From positions 1 through 43,519 of the IMG/VR virus record IMGVR_UViG_3300017971_000116: a stretch of DNA of 43,519 nucleotides. The stretch is one strand, 5' to 3'. A program made the position numbers and the translations under genes. Source of the stretch: a virus. The notes beneath the pieces were generated by a model. That model was not told the DNA's origin. It saw only the letters and a list, made by a program, of their open reading frames with translations, and ran no database searches. Every line of letters starts with the position of its first letter. The first letter of the stretch is position 1. Below are positions 15,701 through 23,665 of this stretch, in pieces.

Positions 15701-18700
15701 TGACCGGACCCTACGATCCCCTTTCCGCCGGCCCGCAAAGCCGACCCGCCCTCGCAAGGGAGTGGGTGCCTGGCGCCGGTATTGGCGAGCTCGGTCTGGA
15801 CTCCTTGCCGCTCTCCGTCGCTGATCTCCCCGATGTCCAGGGACTGATCTACGGAGATGGGTTTCAGCGGATGCGCCATGTGGTGCGAGCAACGACGCTT
15901 CCGACCGGGTTGCTCCCGCCGAAGGGGTTCGACGAGGCAGGTGGCAGCCCGTCGGGCCCCGTCTCCCCCTACTCCGGCCAGGGGACCCTCTATCAGGACT
16001 TTGAGGCCGATCCCATCGAGCAGGATGCTGGATCGAACACACTGATCTGGCAGCTCTCGCGTGACGGCACGCAGAACTACCCGCTCTTCTCCGCCGTGAT
16101 CGTGAACCAGCTCGGCATCACGCCGCAGCAATACGTCTGGCAGATCGTCCAGCAAGACACGGACGAAGAGACGATTCAGGCCCTGGTCGACGCGCTCAAC
16201 AACGACTCCGCGACGGCAGGCGTCACGTGGCAGCCCGCCTCGCTGCTCATCGGCGTGGCGGGCGCCGTCAACGAGCGCGAGACAGCCGCCTCCTCGTTCA
16301 TCACGGGCACGAAGATCAACGCCCATCGCGATGGGCGTAAGCTCTACATCGACTGGCAGGACCACGAGCTCGCCCTCTCGAGCAGCGAGCCCGCCGGCGC
16401 ACCGACGAACCCGCTTCAGATCGTGTCGAAGATCACGAAGGCTGGCACGGTCATCATCACGCCGCAGGTCGAGGGCTCGACCGGCACGGGCATGGCTGCG
16501 GGCGGGCGCCCCGTGGTCGGCATCGACCTCCCGAACAACCCTGGCCCGTACACCTACGGCGCCAGCATCTACATCGCCGACGGCACCACGCTCCCGAACG
16601 ACATCATGATGGAGATCGTGGTCACGAACGGAACGGGCGGGTGGCCTGCCGCCGGGACGCGCACGAAGTACTACGTCGACGGGAGCCTCCTCTTCCCCGA
16701 CGTCAGCATGATCCTCCAGTACCTCTTCAACGACTTCAACGAGGGCGTCGAGTGGGTCGGTCCGGATCAGGCTGGTAGTGCGAGGCGGCACACCCAGTTC
16801 GGATTCAGGCAAAGGGGCCCGAACGGCGGATTCATCTACTACAAGACGCCAGGCGCCGCCTACAACAATCTCCAGCTCCGACAGGACGTCGACACGAGCG
16901 TGGGGGCCTATCCGCCCGTCCTTGCGTTCCAGCCCTTCACGGGCGGCACGGACCCCGTCACCCTCGGTGGCGTCGGGGGCTCGCTCGAGACTGGCGACTA
17001 CCGCTACGCTCCGAGCTGGTACAGGCAGATCGACAAGGCACGGTCCGGCATCGGCCAGTGGGCGTTGCTCGACGAGCACCCTGGCGGCGACGTCAAGATC
17101 GCCGACTTCCCCACCGCCGAGGATCCCGGCGTCGACTTCATGCGCCTGTGGCGCACGCTGGTCGATGGGCTCGGGGACTACTTCAAGGTCGATGACGTCC
17201 CGGTGACAGATACGGAGTACCGGGACGAGAAGAGCGACCTCGAGATCGCGGGCGGCTTCGGCTCGCTGCTCTACAACCCGAGGGACTACCGCTCCCGCGA
17301 GGCGGGGTATCCCCCGAAGAACCGCTTCCTCGCCCGGCACCTCGCCTCGATCTGGGGTGGAGGGCTCTCCCGGTCGGCCCCGCAGGAGGGGACGGCCACC
17401 TTCACGAACGGGTCGGACGAGATCCAGATCGACGGTCCCTGGGTCCCGACGCGACTCTGGGTCGGTCGCTACATCCGCCGCAAGGGCACGAACGAGAAGT
17501 ACGTCATCATCGACGTCGAAGAGGCCGGTGCCTTGGTCACGATCGCCTCGGACTACACCGGCGATACCGAGGCGAACGTCGATTTCGTGTGCGAGGACGA
17601 GCGCCAGGCCTACGCCACCCACCGGGCCACCACGAACTTCCACAACCAGTGGCCGGCGAGGCCCTTTGAGGGCACGGACGGCGTCGACGCGGACGGGATC
17701 ACGTCCTACCTCGCTCGCCGGCAGGCGCTCTACGTCTGGACCCGCGGCGGTGCATGGGTCATCACCGGGTCGGCATCCGGAGGGTTCGCCGTCGAGCCCG
17801 TCTCGGATTCGGTGGGCTGCGTCAACCAGCGCGTGCTCGTGATGAACGACAACATCGCGTACTGGCTCGAGGGCGCCGCTGGGTTCTACCGCTGGGACTT
17901 CGCCGGGCCCCCGCAGCGCATCTCCAACCTCCCCTTCCAGGGTAGCACGGAGCCCCAGGGCATTCAGGGCACGGTCGACCGGATCAACTGGGACGCCGTC
18001 GACTGGGCCCACGCCGTGGCTGACCCGGATAGCCGCCTGATCCGATGGTTCGTCCCCGTCGACGGGAGCGAGTACCCCAACTACTGCATCACGCTCGACA
18101 CGAAGTCCATGACCTGGGGCGAGGAGACGTGCCCTCCGATCACGTCGAGCTGCCGCGTGCTCCTCGACGACGGGTGGTACATCATCTCGGGCGACGTCGA
18201 GGGCCGTATCTGGCTGCACGATGTCGGTGACTCCGACGGCGCCTACGAGATCGAGCCCAACCAGTCGATCGTCAGTGGGGACGGGGAGAGCGTGACTCTC
18301 GCCTCTGCCCCCACTGTGGATCTGACTGGGGCCTCTGTCATGCTCGTCGACGTAACGGGTGAGCAGCTCCACCTCGCACGTGTGTCGGCGCAGGCCGGGG
18401 CCTCCCTCTACTTCCGCGAGGCGCTCCCGTGGACCCCCCAGAATGGCGACATCGCTGTTCTCGGCGCCATCCCGCAGGACTTCATCCCGAACCGCTTCGA
18501 CGCCGGGGTGAAGGACGAAGAGAAGATGGTCCCCGTCATGTGGGTTCACACAAGAGAGGAGGTGATCGGGGAGTACTACCTGTGGGTCTGGGATGGAGAG
18601 ACGAAGACTTACACCGCGCCCAGATTCGACTCGCAGGTCGGGGACCTCACCCTCGATGAGCAGACCGAGCGCTTCCGCGTGAATATGCGCGGGCACGAGC

Positions 18701-18801
18701 TCGGCTTCCGAGTCATGACCTACGCACCGGGCTTCCGCCCCTCGTTCCGGCGCTTCGAGCTTCAGTTCATCGTGAGGGGCAAGGCGCAGCAATCGCTGTG
18801 A
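15700..18801 (+). CDS. Tail nozzle/tube-like protein
   Basis: 1033 residues from ATG 15700, coupled to the preceding gene. Podovirus tail nozzles are large, beta-rich, with a propeller domain. Here residues about 640-820 show the matching pattern of short repeated strand units (RRQALYVWTRGGAWVITG, NIAYWLEGAAGFYRWDF, AVADPDSRLIRWFVPVDG). The first third is extended and beta-rich, with an early region that contacts neighbours in known nozzles. The C-terminus ends in strands typical of such proteins (FRRFELQFIVRGKAQ). The product would close the tail and gate DNA exit. Evidence is length, propeller-like repeats and position; no enzymatic motif was found. Confidence 0.7.
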   Translation: MTGPYDPLSAGPQSRPALAREWVPGAGIGELGLDSLPLSVADLPDVQGLIYGDGFQRMRHVVRATTLPTGLLPPKGFDEAGGSPSGPVSPYSGQGTLYQDFEADPIEQDAGSNTLIWQLSRDGTQNYPLFSAVIVNQLGITPQQYVWQIVQQDTDEETIQALVDALNNDSATAGVTWQPASLLIGVAGAVNERETAASSFITGTKINAHRDGRKLYIDWQDHELALSSSEPAGAPTNPLQIVSKITKAGTVIITPQVEGSTGTGMAAGGRPVVGIDLPNNPGPYTYGASIYIADGTTLPNDIMMEIVVTNGTGGWPAAGTRTKYYVDGSLLFPDVSMILQYLFNDFNEGVEWVGPDQAGSARRHTQFGFRQRGPNGGFIYYKTPGAAYNNLQLRQDVDTSVGAYPPVLAFQPFTGGTDPVTLGGVGGSLETGDYRYAPSWYRQIDKARSGIGQWALLDEHPGGDVKIADFPTAEDPGVDFMRLWRTLVDGLGDYFKVDDVPVTDTEYRDEKSDLEIAGGFGSLLYNPRDYRSREAGYPPKNRFLARHLASIWGGGLSRSAPQEGTATFTNGSDEIQIDGPWVPTRLWVGRYIRRKGTNEKYVIIDVEEAGALVTIASDYTGDTEANVDFVCEDERQAYATHRATTNFHNQWPARPFEGTDGVDADGITSYLARRQALYVWTRGGAWVITGSASGGFAVEPVSDSVGCVNQRVLVMNDNIAYWLEGAAGFYRWDFAGPPQRISNLPFQGSTEPQGIQGTVDRINWDAVDWAHAVADPDSRLIRWFVPVDGSEYPNYCITLDTKSMTWGEETCPPITSSCRVLLDDGWYIISGDVEGRIWLHDVGDSDGAYEIEPNQSIVSGDGESVTLASAPTVDLTGASVMLVDVTGEQLHLARVSAQAGASLYFREALPWTPQNGDIAVLGAIPQDFIPNRFDAGVKDEEKMVPVMWVHTREEVIGEYYLWVWDGETKTYTAPRFDSQVGDLTLDEQTERFRVNMRGHELGFRVMTYAPGFRPSFRRFELQFIVRGKAQQSL

Positions 18802-20798
18802 AGATCACGCTCGGCCCCTACCGCGTCATCGGTCAGAACCTGATCATCCAGCACATCAGGCTCTGGGTGCCCAGGGACTACCCCAAGCAGGAAGGCGTGG
18901 TCATCCGCGCCGGGGTCCTTCGGGACGAGTCTGTCGCCAGGGTGGCGGAGTGGAAGCAGTCCGAGGCGCCGCTGAAGAAGGACTCCTCCTACTTCATGAC
19001 GGGCCGGAACAGCGTCGGCTACCCGCTGCAGGAGGGCGACATCCTGATCGCCGACGTCGACGGCGGAGGGGTGGGTGGCTGCATCGTCGAGTTCCAGCTC
19101 ACGCGAGCCGGGTCCGTGCGGGAGAACGCCATCGAGGCGGGCTCGCTCTCGATCGCCGGTCGCGATACCACCCGCCCGCTCTTCTCGGTGAGCGAGCGCG
19201 ACGACGAGCCCTCGTCCCGCCTGGCCCGGCAGATCAATGAGTCGGGCGTGCCCGACCTGTCGGTCCCGATCTACTTCCCCTGGAGCATCCTCGAGGACGG
19301 CACTCCGCCGGACGGCTCCCAGGACGGCGACATCATCGTGGTCGAGGACGGCGAGTACGTGCTCAAGCACATCGGACTCGTCTGGGAGGGCCCGCAGGAG
19401 GAAGGCGAGGCGTACTCCGCCGGCGAGATGGTGCTCGACGAGGGGTGGCTGGCGGTCGCGAACGAGGACACGTCCGACCCTGCGGCGCCGGTCGCGATCG
19501 GCGATCCGGCCTACGCCTACACCGGGGCGATCGGGTCGGGGTCGGTGGGCGCCAAGCAGATCATCATGGGCCAACGGTACGATCCGCCTGGCTCCGCCTA
19601 CGTGACCGGCTACCGCATCTGGACGGTGATCGGGAACCGCTATCAGGTCTACTCGGTCGCCGACCCGGGAACGGATGAGGAGATCACGCAGCTCCTCGAC
19701 TTCGTCGCGATCGAGTCCGGCTGGCTTGAGACGACGACGGCGCCCATCCTCATCCCCGAGGGGCGCTCATTCGACCTGATCGCCATCGTCAGCGAGCCCG
19801 ACCCCGCGCCCGTCACCTTCACCGGGGACTGGGCCTACCTCACGAACCTTGGCGGGGCGCCCGGAACCCAGGACCCGCTGTCCGGCGAGATCGCGCACGA
19901 CGTGCGGCTGCCCACCCCGATGAAGATCAGCAAGTGGGACGCGGCGCTCGCGGACCGCAGCGCCGAGCTCCTCGCGCTGGTCCCTGGCGACATCATCGAC
20001 GGCGCGGGCGTGCGGTGGTCGATCCAGTCCGTGGTCGAGCGAGATACGCACGTGGAGTTCGGGGTCGCTCCGCTGGACATCGGACCCGAGGGCCTTCAGA
20101 CCTTCACCTTCGAGACGGTCGCATCGAACCCGATCACCTACGGGCTCGACCCTGGGTTCTGGCTCAACAACGAGAACGTCCGTGGGCTGCTCGCCGTCGA
20201 CGCCCCCTACGACAGCATCGTGCCGGACGACAACCAGTACGGGGTGGACATCCGGGTTCAGGAGGCCTACGCATCGCCCTCCTGGGATCGCCTCGCCTAC
20301 TCGGAGATCCTTCGGCCTCCCCCGGCCTCGCACGAAAACGCCGTCGCGACCCTGTCGTCGGTCGGCGAGCGCTCCACCCTGCGCGTGACCGAGGACGCCG
20401 GCTTCGACATCGACGCCGCCGCCGGGCTGAACACGATCCTCTGGACCCGGATCGACCAGACCATCGGGAGCCCCGACGTCTCGATCAACCCGCCCGGGAC
20501 CACGCTCGAGGTCCAGCGGCGCGGGGTGTACGCGATGAGCTGCACCCTGGCCTTCGAGGCGGGGACCGGCGTCTACGAGGGGGACCTCCGCTTCGTCGTC
20601 AACGGCACGCCCCTGACCTACCGTGGCCGGGCATGGATCATCAACAAGCGTGGGGGCGCCACGCTGACCACCCTTTCCGTTCCGCTCGAGGTGGGGGATA
20701 CTGTCGAGGTGGCGGTCGAGAGAATCACGGCGGACGGCGTGGTCGCGCTGGATGCGGATGCGTCGTTCTTCGAGATCAGACGAGTCAGCAATCTGTAA
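18798..20798 (+). CDS. Tail fibre/spike-like protein with C1q-like end
   Basis: 666 residues from GTG 18798, sharing GTGA with the nozzle stop. The N-terminal 130 residues are beta-rich and probably dock to the tail. The centre contains Gly/Asp-rich sandwich-like segments (AYTGAIGSGSVGAKQI, YQVYSVADPGTDEE). The final 130 residues match a C1q/TNF-like jelly-roll: RRGVYAMSCTLAFEAG, LRFVVNGTPL, LEVGDTVEVAVERI and a closing ASFFEIRRV. Such ends are common trimeric host-binding tips of phage fibres. Placement after the nozzle supports a tail-associated receptor-binding role. Confidence 0.75.
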   Translation: MKITLGPYRVIGQNLIIQHIRLWVPRDYPKQEGVVIRAGVLRDESVARVAEWKQSEAPLKKDSSYFMTGRNSVGYPLQEGDILIADVDGGGVGGCIVEFQLTRAGSVRENAIEAGSLSIAGRDTTRPLFSVSERDDEPSSRLARQINESGVPDLSVPIYFPWSILEDGTPPDGSQDGDIIVVEDGEYVLKHIGLVWEGPQEEGEAYSAGEMVLDEGWLAVANEDTSDPAAPVAIGDPAYAYTGAIGSGSVGAKQIIMGQRYDPPGSAYVTGYRIWTVIGNRYQVYSVADPGTDEEITQLLDFVAIESGWLETTTAPILIPEGRSFDLIAIVSEPDPAPVTFTGDWAYLTNLGGAPGTQDPLSGEIAHDVRLPTPMKISKWDAALADRSAELLALVPGDIIDGAGVRWSIQSVVERDTHVEFGVAPLDIGPEGLQTFTFETVASNPITYGLDPGFWLNNENVRGLLAVDAPYDSIVPDDNQYGVDIRVQEAYASPSWDRLAYSEILRPPPASHENAVATLSSVGERSTLRVTEDAGFDIDAAAGLNTILWTRIDQTIGSPDVSINPPGTTLEVQRRGVYAMSCTLAFEAGTGVYEGDLRFVVNGTPLTYRGRAWIINKRGGATLTTLSVPLEVGDTVEVAVERITADGVVALDADASFFEIRRVSNL

Positions 20799-20808
20799 GG
20801 GAGGAGCC

Positions 20809-21138
20809 ATGAAGAACCCCACTCGCACCATCCTGATTCTGACCATCCTCGCGATGGCCGGTCTGATGATCGGCTGCACTGCGAAGGAGGCGACCCTGCG
20901 CCCTTTCAGCCTCGAGGGGCTGGTCTGCCCTCCGAAGCCGATGTGCTTCCCCGCGGACTCCAGGGTGGTGTGCCCCGACGGCTGGTCCCCGTGCGGCAGC
21001 AAGCCCGAGGATCCGGGCGCTGTGATCCCCCTCCCCGAAGCCGCCTTCCTGAAGATGCTGGATGTCCGACGTGATGAGCCGGAAGGTGCGGTGGTTCACC
21101 GTACCGTGACTAGGACGTTCGAGGTTCCGGAAGACTGA
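20809..21138 (+). CDS. Lipoprotein with Cys-rich centre
   Basis: 109 residues from ATG 20809, with GGAGG five bases upstream. The lipoprotein signal is clear (ILAMAGLMIGC, lipid-modified Cys at residue 23). The mature part has five more cysteines in 25 residues (VCPPKPMCFPADSRVVCPDG and on), which could form disulfides in the periplasm. It lies between fibre and ejection genes, where phages sometimes encode an outer-membrane spanin or an exclusion lipoprotein. The function cannot be fixed from sequence. Confidence 0.8.
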   Translation: MKNPTRTILILTILAMAGLMIGCTAKEATLRPFSLEGLVCPPKPMCFPADSRVVCPDGWSPCGSKPEDPGAVIPLPEAAFLKMLDVRRDEPEGAVVHRTVTRTFEVPED

Positions 21139-21154
21139 AGATAGGATCTCCCCC

Positions 21155-21955
21155 ATGGCACTCGACAGCGGACTCGACAGCCTGAACAAGGCGACCAAGA
21201 ACGCCTACCCCGGGACCCGTGTCCCGGCTGCGGAAAGGGCTTCTGGCTCCTTCTCTCAGGGGGCGCCTTCCACGCGGAGCCCTTACCAGAGCCGGGTGGC
21301 CGGCCTGATGGAGTGGCCGACGAGGCCGGACGGCTCGCCCCGCGGCAGCGAGGCGGCGTCTTCGCGCTTCACGCAGCGCTTCATGGGGGAGTCGCTCGCC
21401 GAGTCGTTCCGCCTGGCCGACGTCGAGCAGGCGGGGATCGACGAGGCGAAGGCCATGTTCCGGCAGGAGATGCCGGGGGTCATGGCCTCGCCTCTCGACG
21501 ACCGCGACGTGGGCAACCTCTACGCCGGGATGCTCGAGGACATCGCCCGCCAGAAGGCGTCCGACATGGCTGCCGTCACCGAGCACACCGGCGCCGCCGG
21601 TCTTCGTGGCGGGGTGGCGGCGGACCTCGCCGCCCAGGTCGAGCTCGGCGCGCTCGGAGCCGTCTCCCGCGGGATGCGGGACATGAGGCAGATCCAGACC
21701 CAGGTGGAGGCGCAGCACAAGCTCACGCAGCTCAACGCCATGGGGCTCGGGGCGCAGGTGCTCTCGCAGCCGCCGTCCACCCTGGCCCAGCAAGCGCTCG
21801 CCGACGCGACCTCGTGGTACGGCACCCGCTGGATGACCGAGCGCGGCGCCAGGGCCCAGCGCGAGGGGGCCGAGGCCGCGAAGTCCGGCAACATCCTGGG
21901 GGGCATCCTCGGTGGCGTCGGCCAGATCGCCCAGGGAGCCATCCCCTTCCTCTAA
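21155..21955 (+). CDS. Internal virion (ejection) protein candidate
   Basis: 266 residues from ATG 21155, with AGGA nine bases upstream. The sequence is mostly helical and Ala/Gln-rich (QIQTQVEAQHKLTQL), with a disordered Ser/Pro N-terminus. It ends in a glycine-rich amphipathic stretch (ILGGILGGVGQIAQGAIPFL) suited to membrane insertion. It precedes two coiled proteins and a giant protein, the same order as the internal core proteins of T7-like phages, which leave the head to build a DNA conduit. Call is by architecture and order. Confidence 0.65.
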   Translation: MALDSGLDSLNKATKNAYPGTRVPAAERASGSFSQGAPSTRSPYQSRVAGLMEWPTRPDGSPRGSEAASSRFTQRFMGESLAESFRLADVEQAGIDEAKAMFRQEMPGVMASPLDDRDVGNLYAGMLEDIARQKASDMAAVTEHTGAAGLRGGVAADLAAQVELGALGAVSRGMRDMRQIQTQVEAQHKLTQLNAMGLGAQVLSQPPSTLAQQALADATSWYGTRWMTERGARAQREGAEAAKSGNILGGILGGVGQIAQGAIPFL

Positions 21956-21964
21956 GGAATCGCC

Positions 21965-22465
21965 ATGCCCGCACAGAGCCGACCGTTCCGACTCGACCCG
22001 ACGCCCTTCATGCAGGGGCTCTCCCTCAAGACGCAGGGCCAGCTCTCCGGGGCGTCTGCGATCGGTCGGGGTATCGGTAGCCTGGGTGCGGGCATCGGTG
22101 GTGGGCTCCTCGCCAAGCGCAAGCTCGAGCAGGATCAGGCCCAGTTCGACGCCAACCTCCGGCTCCGCGACGAGCAGTTCAAGAAGAACCTCGGGCTGGC
22201 GGAGCAGCGGCTGTCGCTCGACCGGGCCAAGATGGGCATCGACAACAAGCTCAAGGCCCTGAACGCGCTCGGCTCCCAGCGTGCCCTGGTGCAGGACCAG
22301 CTCCAGAGCCTGTACGCGGACCCGACCTCCGACCCGAACGACCCCCGGATCGCCTCGCTGAACCAGCAGCTCGACAGGCTCAACAAGTCCTTCTCCGCCG
22401 GGGTCGACGACATCAGGGCCACCGCCAACCGCGGGAAGCAGGTGGCTGTCGCCGGGTCGACCTGA
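21965..22465 (+). CDS. Internal virion protein candidate, ends at an in-frame UGA
   Basis: 166 residues from ATG 21965. It opens with a Gly-rich hydrophobic stretch (GRGIGSLGAGIGGGLLAKRK) and continues as a long charged coil. The frame stops at TGA 22463..22465 but stays open in the same phase up to 23663. No good start codon exists for the downstream frame until GTG 22610. The two parts may thus be one 566-residue protein made by readthrough, a gene split by mutation or sequencing error, or two genes. Codon use in the 15 codons around the stop is less typical than either side. Confidence 0.7.
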   Translation: MPAQSRPFRLDPTPFMQGLSLKTQGQLSGASAIGRGIGSLGAGIGGGLLAKRKLEQDQAQFDANLRLRDEQFKKNLGLAEQRLSLDRAKMGIDNKLKALNALGSQRALVQDQLQSLYADPTSDPNDPRIASLNQQLDRLNKSFSAGVDDIRATANRGKQVAVAGST

Positions 22466-22495
22466 AGTGCGAGGGGTGACTGCGGAGTTCCGCAG
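22463..22495 (+). promoter_or_regulatory. In-frame UGA with downstream hairpin (possible readthrough signal)
   Basis: TGA at 22463..22465 is followed after 14 bases by CTGCGG-AGTT-CCGCAG (22480..22495), a perfect 6-bp stem with a 4-base loop. Structured RNA 8-15 bases past a stop is a known stimulator of readthrough, and the loop contains GU. Alternatively the hairpin is a boundary element between two genes. Confidence 0.35.
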
Positions 22496-22609
22496 AAGAA
22501 GACCACTCTCGCGCAGGGCAAGGACGGCGGCATCCCGAAGAACCACAAGATCTTCGAGGCCGTCAAGGCAGAGGTCGACGGGCTGCAGGCCAGAGTCGCG
22601 ACTTCCTCG

Positions 22610-23665
22610 GTGGGGTCCAAGATGACCCCGCAGGTCCAGCGCGCCCAGGCGCTGCGGAAGTACATCGCCGATCAGAACGCCGCCACTCCCAAGAACCACG
22701 GACAGTTCCTCGCCCAGCGTGCGCGCATCGCCGAGGCGAAGCGGCAACTCGCCCAGACCGAGGCCCAGATCAAGGTGGCCGGCGCCGAGGAGGAGGCCAA
22801 GAAGGTGGAGTCGCTGGAGCGCTCCCGGCTCACCTTCAAGAAGAACCTCGACGGGCGCGTCAACGAGGCGTACCCCGACCGCGAGGGCTACCTCTCTCGG
22901 ATGCAGGCGATGATCGACGGAGCCGAGGACTCCGACCAGATCGATGCCCTGAACGAGCGCATCGACGACGACATGAACCAGTTCCGGGCCGACAAGCGGC
23001 TGGCGCTGGCGAACATCAAGGAGGGGCGCATCGCCGAGGACTCCGCGGCGCGGCTCAAGCTCGCCCAGGACGCCTACGATCTCGCGCTCCAGAAGTTCGA
23101 TCAGTCGAAGGGGAAGGACGAGCGCCAGGCAGCCGACGCCCAGAAGCGCCTCCGCATCGCAGAGGAGAACCTCCAGCTCGCGAAGGATCGCGAGGCCCGG
23201 CTGGCGGCGGGCACCGGCAAGGGTGGCCCGACGAAGGAGCAGATCCGAGACGAGATCAACCAGATCCGCCTCGATCCGAGCGGTCCGCGGATGCAGGCTG
23301 CGTTCCAGATGCGCGAGCCCCTCTACAGGACCGAGTACCTGAAGCAGATCGCCAAGTCGCAGAAGCAGGCCCAGGACGAGTGGGATGCGGCCCAGGCCGG
23401 TGTACCCAAGATGGACCGGGAGCCCCTCCCCGAGGACCGGAAGCAGATCGCCATCCAGAACGCCGAGGCCATCGCCCGGACCAACGTCACCGCCTACCTG
23501 CGGCAGGAGCTCGGGATCGAGTTGCTGACTGAGCAGGCGCTCTTCGACGAGGACGCCGAGTACAAGGCGTGGCTGAAGACCCAGGTCAAGGACCCGGCCT
23601 CGGTCGACTCGATGACGCCCGAGCAGGTCGAGGCTGCGCGGAACAAGATGCCCAAGGGGAGCTGA
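22610..23665 (+). CDS. Coiled-coil internal virion protein candidate
   Basis: 351 residues from GTG 22610, the first usable start; ATG 22622 is the next. The chain is nearly all helical and Gln/Ala/Lys/Glu-rich with strong heptads (LAQTEAQIKVAGAEEEAKK, RLKLAQDAYDLALQKF). The coding pattern (G or C at third positions) extends upstream of this start to about 22493 in the same frame, so the true N-terminus is probably further up or comes from readthrough of the UGA at 22463. It couples to the giant protein by TGATG. Likely a core or ejection protein. Confidence 0.75.
   Translation: MGSKMTPQVQRAQALRKYIADQNAATPKNHGQFLAQRARIAEAKRQLAQTEAQIKVAGAEEEAKKVESLERSRLTFKKNLDGRVNEAYPDREGYLSRMQAMIDGAEDSDQIDALNERIDDDMNQFRADKRLALANIKEGRIAEDSAARLKLAQDAYDLALQKFDQSKGKDERQAADAQKRLRIAEENLQLAKDREARLAAGTGKGGPTKEQIRDEINQIRLDPSGPRMQAAFQMREPLYRTEYLKQIAKSQKQAQDEWDAAQAGVPKMDREPLPEDRKQIAIQNAEAIARTNVTAYLRQELGIELLTEQALFDEDAEYKAWLKTQVKDPASVDSMTPEQVEAARNKMPKGS

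Noticed and set aside
15694-18792. Very long open frame (1032 codons) on the - strand opposite the tail nozzle gene
   Set aside because: It mirrors the + strand gene exactly, is Arg/Gly/Asp/Val-rich with no fold-like pattern, and is explained by the scarcity of stops in GC-rich antisense frames. The same holds for 4348..6534, 21110..23830 and 25222..28155 on the - strand.
22466-22520. Bacterial-type selenocysteine insertion element
   Set aside because: The hairpin distance and the GU in the loop are loosely similar, but the bulged U and longer stem are absent, and a selenocysteine in a coiled ejection protein has no rationale. Readthrough or a gene boundary is simpler.
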